Assembly (NCBI GenBank): GCA_013076295.1
Contig: RQOL01000855.1
Span: forward strand, 1,488,001 to 1,552,000
Reading direction: 5' to 3'
Source: Sanderia malayensis
Lineage: Eukaryota; Cnidaria; Scyphozoa; Semaeostomeae; Pelagiidae
Length of the DNA stretch: 64,000 nucleotides
This document shows, in pieces, positions 61,201-64,000 of the stretch; position 1 is the stretch's first letter; each line of letters opens with the position of its first letter. The position numbers and the translations under genes are program-made. The notes beneath the pieces are model-generated. The model saw only the letters and a program-made list of their open reading frames with translations. It was not told the DNA's origin and did no database searches.

Positions 61201-64000
61201 GCAGAGGAAAGAGGTTTTAAATGTGGAATAGATGAATTAATTACATGGCTATGAAGAGATGCTCAAGGCATGGAATAGGAGAGACCAAAAACTCAAACTC
61301 ACATCTTTGCAAACGATGCTGAACTCGAATCATGATAGAAGGCTTCTTGGCATTTCCCTTGATGACATGTTCGTATTTCGTAGCTCTGAAAACTCTTGAA
61401 GGTGTTGTCATCATGGCCAATTCTTCCAGAATCAAACGAGAACCAAAACCAAACACGTAAACACGAACCCCTATGTTTCTCAATGCTTTGGCAGCAGCTT
61501 GCAACTTGTACAAACATCCGTATGTTCTTCCTCTCACAATTATGAACAAGGCCTGTTTTCCTCCGGGAAGCTTATTCTTGTTAGCTGCAAATATCTTCTG
61601 CACGACCTCCATTGCTTCTCCGATTCTTCGGCTCTTGGTCACGTCTTGTTTGATCAACGAAACAGTTCTCTGCAGTTCCCCATCATTCGCCATTGATTTG
61701 AATGCCGATACCTGAAATACATAGCATTTATCAATATACAGAGCACAGAGAAGCACGAAAGATGATCACAAACAGCTGATGGTCGTATGAAATGAAGGTA
61801 TTTACTGGATTGTAGCGTTTTCCAAATGATGCAAACGTGAAGCGAGTTTCTTTGAGAGAGAACGTCTTGGCAAGATTGTAAACCATTCTTTGTGTGACTG
61901 GCATATGAGTTCGAATCGATGCGTCAACGATAAAACCAGCATGAACTGGTCCTGGTGCACCTTGAATAAATAAACAGAGCCAATTAGTTAATATCACATA
62001 TCATCGCTTTTGTGTTTAACCATCATCATATTCTGGAAAGTATTCAAGGCACACACAAAACGACAGAAGTGATTTAGTATGCAGTGCAGGACAGAGATGA
62101 AACAGTCTTTAATTTCTTTAGAACTTCGAATCATTTTGGCTAAACTCACTTGCGAATTTGTACCCCTTGATGAATTGTCTCCAATCCCAAGCGAGTAGTT
62201 TTCTGTGCCATTGCGAGTACTTAACCCTGGAAGGGGGCCTCGCAATTAAAACAGGTAACTTTGCAGGCTTGTTTGTCAATTTGGCTTCTTCGATTTTCTT
62301 CGCAATCTTCTTGGCTGAAACTCTCTTTCCCTTGCGTCGGAATATGCTCTTTATTTTGTTAACTGCCGCCTTTCCCAAATTTGCAAGCTTCTTGAAAAGA
62401 TTCCATTTCTTCGTGCCTCCTGTAATCATGCCACGGAACGACCTCACCTCAGCCTCTTTTGGCTCTATAATAAAACAAAATACCATTAAATTTGATTATA
62501 AATATAGTTTTCCACTTTTACAGACCCCACTTCTCAGTTCCTTGAAGTCTTCCTCCTTGATAAAACATTAACAGCAATGAAATTTCCAAGAAGAAGCATT
62601 GCATACCGCATTCGCTAATGCTTGCCTCCTCGTTCATATCATCGTCATCTTCTTCATTATCAAAATATTCCTGAGGGTCAGTTACTTCATCTTGTTCATT
62701 TGCTTCCAGCTCATTGGCGGATTCATCAGTCACGTCCTCGCCATCACCTCCAGCATTGGAATCATCATTATCACCATCATCTCCTGCATTAGAATCATCT
62801 TCGTCACCTTCAGCTCCGGCATTGGAATCATCATTATCACCATCATCTCCTGCATTGGAGTCATCTTCACCACCTTCAGCTCCGGCATTGGAATCATCAT
62901 TATCACCATCATTTCCTGCTGCATTGGAATCGTCTTCACCACCTTCAGCTCCGGCATTAGAATCATCTTCATCACTCTCATCTCCTGCATTGGAGTCATC
63001 GTCGTCACCTTCATCTCCTGCATCAGAGTCGTCCTCATCGCCTTCATCTCCTGCATTAGAGTCATCTTCATCACCCTCATCTCCTGCATTAGAGTCATCG
63101 CCATCGCCCTCATCTCCTGCATTAGAGTCATCTTCATCGCCCTCATCTCCTGCATTAGAGTCATTTTCATCTTCATCGTCATCACCTTCAGCCTCTGCTT
63201 TGGAATCGTCATTATCACCGTCATCTCCTGCATTGGAGTCATCGTTGTCACCATCATCTCCTGCATTAGAGTCATCTTCATCACCTTCTGCTCCGGCATT
63301 AGAATCATCATTATCACCGTCATCTCCTGCATTAGAATCATCTTCGTCACCTTCTGCTCCAGCATTAGAATCATCGTTATCACCATCATCTCCTGCATTA
63401 GAGTCATCTTCATCACCTTCTGCTCCGGCATTAGAATCATCATTATCACCGTCATCTCCTGCATTAGAATCATCTTCGTCACCTTCTGCTCCAGCATTAG
63501 AATCATCGTTATCACCATCATCTCCTGCATTAGAGTCATCGTCATCACCCTCTGCTCCGGCATTAGAATCATCATTATCACCATCATCTCCTGCATTAGA
63601 GTCATCTTCATCACCTTCAGCTCCGGCATTAGAATCATCATTATCACCATCATCTCCTGCATTAGAGTCATCTTCATCACCTTCAGCTCCGGCATTAGAA
63701 TCATCATTATCACCATCATCTCCTGCATTAGAGTCATCTTCATCACCTTCAGCTCCGGCATCAGAATCATCATTATCACCATCATCTCCTGCATTAGAGT
63801 CATCTTCATCACCTTCAGCTCCGGCATTAGAATCATCATTATCACCATCATCTCCTGCATTAGAGTCATCTTCATCACCTTCAGCTCCGGCATTAGAATC
63901 ATCATTATCACCATCATCTCCTGCATTGGAGTCATCTTCGTCACCCTCTGCTCCGGCATTGGAATCATCATTATCACCATCATCTCCTGCATTGGAGTCA
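34166..64000 (-). CDS. Giant gene B: acidic / VWA x6 / ILEI-SUEL-ILEI / 15 F-type lectin protein (5' partial)
   Basis: Tandem paralogue of gene A, cut at the high-coordinate edge inside its acidic N-terminal exon; more than 4,000 residues are visible. Order: acidic repeat, basic exon, five VWA, Gly/Pro linker, short collagen-like exon, VWA6, ILEI, SUEL, ILEI, two short linkers, F-type lectin (FTP) domains 1-11, four-Cys domain, FTP12, four-Cys domain, FTP13-15, acidic tail, stop TAA at 34168-34166. FTP domains are two exons each with an internal phase-2 intron and phase-1 borders. With 15 fucose-type and one galactose/rhamnose-type lectin domains the product should be highly multivalent. The signal peptide is expected beyond the window by analogy with gene A. 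Biological role unknown. Confidence 0.85.
34404..35144 (-). other. Gene B: F-type lectin domain 15
   Basis: Exons 35144-34872 and 34552-34404. GSCTHTNRQSNPWWRVQL, TNRGDCCHTRLRNVEIRVGN; pattern exact. The second exon ends VKVYASQQG and joins directly to the tail exon without a separate linker. Confidence 0.9.
35440..36031 (-). other. Gene B: F-type lectin domain 14
   Basis: Exons 36031-35755 and 35588-35440. SCTHTNRQGNPWWRVDLGS, TNRGDCCHNRLRNIEIRVGN; pattern exact. Confidence 0.9.
36252..36836 (-). other. Gene B: F-type lectin domain 13
   Basis: Exons 36836-36560 and 36400-36252. SCTHTSRRSNPWWRVDLGS, TNRGDCCHTRLRNIEIRVGN; pattern exact. Nearly identical to FTP14. Confidence 0.9.
37289..37531 (-). 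other. Gene B: four-Cys domain 2 (unrecognised)
   Basis: Same family as domain 1: GSEKKIGRFANREVCYSKC, ANGVTVDSKTGKDCFCEFGM, WTSTFIKRG, again C-X3-C-X22-C-X-C. The block four-Cys + FTP occurs twice in succession. Confidence 0.7.
37705..37800. repeat. Short minisatellite (about 25 bp x 4)
   Basis: GAAGCATTTAACGTCTTCTA repeated with small changes in the intron before FTP12's partner linker. Confidence 0.8.
37905..38655 (-). other. Gene B: F-type lectin domain 12
   Basis: Exons 38655-38382 and 38053-37905. GSCTHTNRQSNPWWRVDLGS, TNRGDCCWNRLRNVEVKVGN; pattern exact. It lies between the two four-Cys domains. Confidence 0.9.
38940..39167 (-). other. Gene B: four-Cys domain 1 (unrecognised)
   Basis: Single phase 1-1 exon: NWVKGDGVGGSEIKIGKFAN, EICYRKC, ANGVTVDTKTGKNCYCEFGM, WLSTFIQRG. 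Cysteine pattern C-X3-C-X22-C-X-C. I recognise no named family with certainty; the ANGVT...C-x-C-E-F-G-M core is distinctive. Confidence 0.7.
39511..40027 (-). other. Gene B: F-type lectin domain 11
   Basis: Exons 40027-39751 and 39659-39511. SCTHTNRQNKPWWRVALKG, TNRGDCCHTRLRQIDIRVGN; pattern exact. Confidence 0.9.
40364..40936 (-). other. Gene B: F-type lectin domain 10
   Basis: Exons 40936-40624 and 40512-40364. Here the linker AGKPLPPEPSLTG is fused to the first lectin exon instead of being a separate exon. Pattern exact (TNRGDCCQNRLRQIEIRVG). Confidence 0.9.
41109..41622 (-). other. Gene B: F-type lectin domain 9
   Basis: Exons 41622-41346 and 41257-41109. Pattern exact (SCTHTNRQNKPWWRVDLGS, TNRGDCCHNRL). 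Very close to FTP10 in protein and DNA, suggesting recent duplication. Confidence 0.9.
42064..42619 (-). other. Gene B: F-type lectin domain 8
   Basis: Exons 42619-42343 and 42212-42064. RSCTHTNRQNKPWWRVDL, TNRADCCWTRLRQIDIMVGN; pattern exact. Second exon ends TEYLTLCEVEVFAIRGG. Confidence 0.9.
42888..43423 (-). other. Gene B: F-type lectin domain 7 (His lost)
   Basis: Exons 43423-43147 and 43033-42888. RSCTATSRQAKPWWRVDL has Ala at the His position, and NRRDCCWNRL. Shares this change, a GNDGNAN stretch and the GPD insertion near the exon end with FTP4, so 4 and 7 form a sub-type. Confidence 0.85.
43661..44469 (-). other. Gene B: F-type lectin domain 6
   Basis: Exons 44469-44193 and 43845-43661. 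GSCTHTNRDAKPWWRVDL, NRADCCWTRLRQVEIRVGN; pattern H-X26-R-X-D-X4-R exact with Ala for Gly. Second exon extends into linker KPVPRPPRLTG. Confidence 0.9.
44819..45517 (-). other. Gene B: F-type lectin domain 5
   Basis: Exons 45517-45241 and 44967-44819. RSCTHTNRQAKPWWRVDL, TNRGDCCQNRLRQIEIRVG; fucose-site pattern exact. The intron holds a GGGGGCTCAATAGAGA-type tract near 45,100-45,190. Confidence 0.9.
45859..46623 (-). other. Gene B: F-type lectin domain 4 (His lost)
   Basis: Exons 46623-46347 and 46004-45859. The usual CTHT reads CTAT (SCTATRRQARPWWRVDL), so the ligand-contact His is Ala; the second motif is RNDCCWNR. Probably does not bind fucose in the standard way. Confidence 0.85.
46080..46228. 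mobile_element. Weak pogo-like MITE candidate in the FTP4 intron
   Basis: Starts TACAGTGAGATCCCGC and ends GGGGCCTTACTGTA; imperfect inverted ends with terminal TA. Confidence 0.3.
46748..47057 (-). other. Gene B: Pro/Lys-rich linker exons between FTP3 and FTP4
   Basis: Two tiny phase 1-1 exons: GVKPKPPSKKPG (near 47052-47025) and APPVTGLKFDG (near 46780-46748). Similar 8-20 residue linkers occur between most F-type domains (for example PRPPRLTG after FTP6); I do not list each. Confidence 0.55.
47298..47945 (-). other. Gene B: F-type lectin domain 3
   Basis: Exons 47945-47675 and 47443-47298. KSCTHTQKQKAWWRVDL, TNRGDCCWNRL. One residue shorter between His and Arg (X25), so the fucose site may be distorted. 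Confidence 0.85.
48184..48650. repeat. 95-bp minisatellite, five copies, intron between FTP2 and FTP3
   Basis: AAGAAACAAATATAAA recurs at 48184, 48279, 48374, 48469 and 48564. Units are nearly identical (ACCAACCTGG versus ACCAAACTGG is the main variant), implying recent amplification. Confidence 0.95.
48709..49341 (-). other. Gene B: F-type lectin domain 2
   Basis: Exons 49341-49065 and 48854-48709. RSCTHTLSQQGAWWRVDL, TNRGDCCWTRL; second exon has NYLTLCEVEVMSIKG. H-X26-R-X-D-X4-R exact. Confidence 0.9.
49703..50384 (-). other. Gene B: F-type lectin domain 1
   Basis: Exons 50384-50108 and 49890-49703. RSCTHTQRQANPWWRVDL, TNRGDCCWNRLRNFEIRVGN, then GQTRSFIC and EYLTLCEVEAYAVKG. The fucose-site pattern H-X26-R-X-D-X4-R is exact. 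Confidence 0.9.
49930..50080. repeat. GAT/GGCGAT microsatellite within FTP1 intron
   Basis: Imperfect hexamer GGCGAT/AATGGCGATGAC grading into GAT/AAT triplets. Produces Asp-rich and His/Ile-rich spurious frames. Confidence 0.9.
51019..51606 (-). other. Gene B: ILEI/FAM3 domain 2
   Basis: VGCNDPPAKGRCG, GSIKVNGVEKSINRRG, NKIVLVASKDDH, then RSSYSLIGYKGRG in the second exon. Two short linker exons follow (near 50832-50807 DLPKKVIM; near 50539-50502 PPLPPKLRPSF). Confidence 0.85.
51781..52201 (-). other. Gene B: SUEL (galactose/rhamnose-binding) lectin domain
   Basis: AVICEGRTGVLRCSGGKVI, AAYGR, then CNGKPVCSLKAVNS and FGDPCRGTYKYLDVKYTC in the second exon. YGR and DPC motifs intact. Confidence 0.9.
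52424..53099 (-). other. Gene B: ILEI/FAM3 domain 1
   Basis: Exons 53099-52786 and 52571-52424. QGCDDPPNPGKNCG cysteine pair, GSIKVNGRERSVNRRGLNV, NSFVFVASKDSY, then GGQEPFKKEVRSTYALLGYK. Complete fold marks. Confidence 0.85.
52669..52764. repeat. 26-bp inverted repeat element in the ILEI1 intron
   Basis: Arms GACTCACTACATCGCGTCCC-TGTGCC and its inverted copy, one mismatch, about 44 bases apart. Much richer in G+C than the intron around it; foldback MITE candidate. Confidence 0.75.
53243..53485 (-). other. Gene B: linker exons between VWA6 and ILEI1
   Basis: GPGNKLGNHLYRQSGIPREK exon and a short GAKPDESKGIG exon, matching the two gene A linkers. Confidence 0.65.
53682..54488 (-). other. Gene B: VWA domain 6
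   Basis: First exon has AKVGFIVDGHTTANFELVK, FNIARMFRMEG, FSIVQVGKDP; second (about 54041-53682) has RVVFVITQTKFSDN and NQVFSIGIGDNVD. Metal site D-G-H-T-T as in gene A. Confidence 0.8.
54070..54312. repeat. Direct duplication of about 115-125 bp in the VWA6 intron
   Basis: Two copies (54070-54184, 54187-54312) share CTCAAAGTAGACGCTTGAAA, CATAAACATACGTTGTTTGG and CCCTCAACTTAC. The second copy abuts the splice donor (GTAAGTTGAG on the coding strand) and the first repeats that donor-like sequence. Confidence 0.85.
54650..54732 (-). other. Gene B: W-x-W linker exon before VWA6
   Basis: VTPALLKKLTSQWNWEKAIN and FGYGS. Confidence 0.7.
54822..55374 (-). other. Gene B: short collagen-like / Pro-Glu-Lys exon
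   Basis: About 184 residues, starting EKPQVEGPGETKPGEK like the gene A exon. Only a short run of true Gly-X-Y (GKPGKPGKPGKP); the rest is PEKP/PTKPE-type. It ends HGGIQG, equivalent to GGVQG in gene A. So the collagen block is either shrunken here or expanded in A. Confidence 0.8.
55614..55965 (-). other. Gene B: Gly/Pro/Thr-rich linker exon
   Basis: Closely follows the gene A linker (DETSGKPDPGKPGGPQKPDS, GGTDVAAGGGSKGTNVEP). Confidence 0.8.
56083..56729 (-). other. Gene B: VWA domain 5
   Basis: TELVFVVDETDDSNFD, YNIIRLFKPGALKV, RIVITVMQGGSSDN, then a second exon (about 56208-56083) with GIGDVNRGE and VIVLRIQFVLT. Metal site D-E-T-D-D. Confidence 0.8.
56866..57519 (-). other. Gene B: linker exons before VWA5
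   Basis: Exon near 57519-57427 reads VIGKNPGQKDTGVMPAPSPK and a Pro-rich end; exon near 56952-56866 carries SKDIEKLKSLWDWNKIKSG and ends in TYG. The intron between contains a G-rich tract near 57290-57330 and nothing else recognised. Confidence 0.7.
57621..58421 (-). other. Gene B: VWA domain 4 (two exons)
   Basis: Exon about 58421-58204 has SNVIFLIDGTNRNHFD and FNIARFF-type helix (YNIARFFART); exon about 57922-57621 has FGSGGRRIGLALDGAAK, KIVFVITTGKSSDDP and GASVFVIGGG. The intron that splits it is absent from gene A. Confidence 0.8.
58021..58117. repeat. Near-perfect inverted repeat (hairpin) in the gene B-specific intron
   Basis: Left arm GAGGGTCGTTGAGGGTCGCT with CAAAGGATTAAAATCA, right arm its inverted copy with a few changes; arms about 36 bases, loop about 22. 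Could be a small foldback MITE. Confidence 0.75.
58500..58690. mobile_element. Degenerate TA-type DNA transposon fragment
   Basis: Right end GGCTCGAGTTATCGGGATTT followed by TACT; weak left counterpart near 58515 (ATCCAGATAACTGGAACC). Related to the fragment at 15571-15700. Confidence 0.4.
58714..58919 (-). other. Gene B: linker exons before VWA4
   Basis: VVGKSSPNTGSSGKIDG exon and an exon with DDTDVVMNWDWKTYDYN ending YYG. The intron between them is about 90 bases, against 3.7 kb in gene A. Confidence 0.7.
59020..59569 (-). other. Gene B: VWA domain 3 (single exon)
   Basis: KANIAFVIEGSFVKN (Glu in place of the metal-site Asp, as in gene A), YNIIRFFSLSG, NPNILFLITKGKSSDDV and GFKQKELSLIAFSS. 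Confidence 0.8.
59728..59923 (-). other. Gene B: linker exons before VWA3
   Basis: DIGKGGAVTINVG exon, then an exon with NIQKTWDWPKKYKPIQYGG. Confidence 0.7.
60037..61035 (-). other. Gene B: W-x-W linker plus VWA domain 2
   Basis: One exon (61035-about 60764) runs from GGGGVWYHSEWNWYKY through KANVGILLDTSSPASRG to the end of the first half; the second exon (about 60390-60037) has RPNILFVSTVGKPTD and IKVWVIGVDP. Metal site D-T-S-S-P. Confidence 0.8.
61305..61965 (-). other. Gene B: VWA domain 1
   Basis: Exons 61965-about 61806 and about 61711-61305. VHAGFIVDASIRTHM, then ALFIIVRGRTYGCLYKLQ and VRVYVFGFGSR. Metal site D-A-S-I-R, same loss as gene A. Confidence 0.8.
62150..62464 (-). other. 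Gene B: basic exon with first W-x-W motif
   Basis: 105 residues, Lys-rich: EPKEAEVRSFRGMITGG, then KSIFRRKGKRVSAKK and IEEAKLTNKPAKLP, ending LLAWDWRQFIKGYKFA. Shares its two ends with the gene A exon while the Lys/Arg-rich middle has diverged. Confidence 0.75.
62607..64000 (-). other. Gene B: acidic tandem-repeat exon (5' end outside window)
   Basis: In the frame that continues into the conserved EYFDNEEDDDDMNEE...ISEC end, the DNA minisatellite encodes a repeat of about 22 residues alternating DDSNAGDDGDN and DDSNAGAEGDE, only D, S, N, A, G and E. No stop to the window edge, at least 1.39 kb. The frame contains no Met, so ATG-based calling reports a Met-rich frame that is a shadow. Gene A has non-repetitive acidic exons in the same place. 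Confidence 0.9.

Noticed and set aside
62730..63992. Met-rich 420-codon frame on the minus strand
   Set aside because: Shadow of the acidic DDSNAG repeat; the acidic frame runs into the conserved exon end shared with gene A.
12369..64000. Genes A and B as haplotype or assembly duplicates of one locus
   Set aside because: They differ in introns, repeats, collagen and lectin content and in most residues outside core motifs, so they are diverged paralogues.

Overview
The window is animal nuclear DNA. Genes are split by many short GT-AG introns. The encoded domains (collagen-like, VWA, SUEL lectin, ILEI/FAM3, F-type lectin, EF-hand/coiled-coil/Rab) are metazoan extracellular or trafficking modules. 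Base composition is AT-rich and introns carry MITEs, a SINE and a satellite. An early-branching invertebrate such as a cnidarian fits best, but that is an inference; a sponge or lophotrochozoan is not excluded. Every gene found is on the minus strand, so 5' ends are at the higher coordinate.

Layout, low to high coordinate. (1) 1-8113: a RASEF/CRACR2A/RAB44-type large Rab GTPase gene, cut at its 3' end by the window edge: EF-hand exon, coiled-coil exons, a poly-Gln exon and Rab G-domain exons, with a possible second start exon near 5.8 kb. (2) 9676-10599: a single-exon MADF/Myb-like DNA-binding protein with a TA-flanked MITE just beyond its 3' end. (3) 12369-33014: giant gene A, complete, about 3,200-3,300 residues: signal peptide, acidic segment, basic segment, five VWA domains, Gly/Pro linker, about 780-residue collagen-like exon, sixth VWA, ILEI, SUEL lectin, ILEI, acidic tail. 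(4) 34166 to beyond 64000: giant gene B, a tandem paralogue of A with the same order and nearly the same exon phases. B has a long acidic repeat at its N-terminal side, only a short collagen-like stretch, and 15 tandem F-type (fucolectin) domains plus two unrecognised four-Cys domains between the second ILEI and the shared acidic tail.

A and B look like two secreted multivalent glycan-binding structural proteins that arose by tandem duplication and then diverged by loss or gain of whole lectin and repeat blocks. Possible roles are adhesive, extracellular matrix, egg coat, mucus or mineral matrix, or glycan-recognising immune scaffold; the sequence does not decide between them. Both long low-complexity coding blocks (collagen in A, acidic repeat in B) are open in a frame with no Met, so ATG-based ORF calling reports the wrong frame there. 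Exon ends below come from reading splice sites by eye; most were checked for phase, but small errors are possible.
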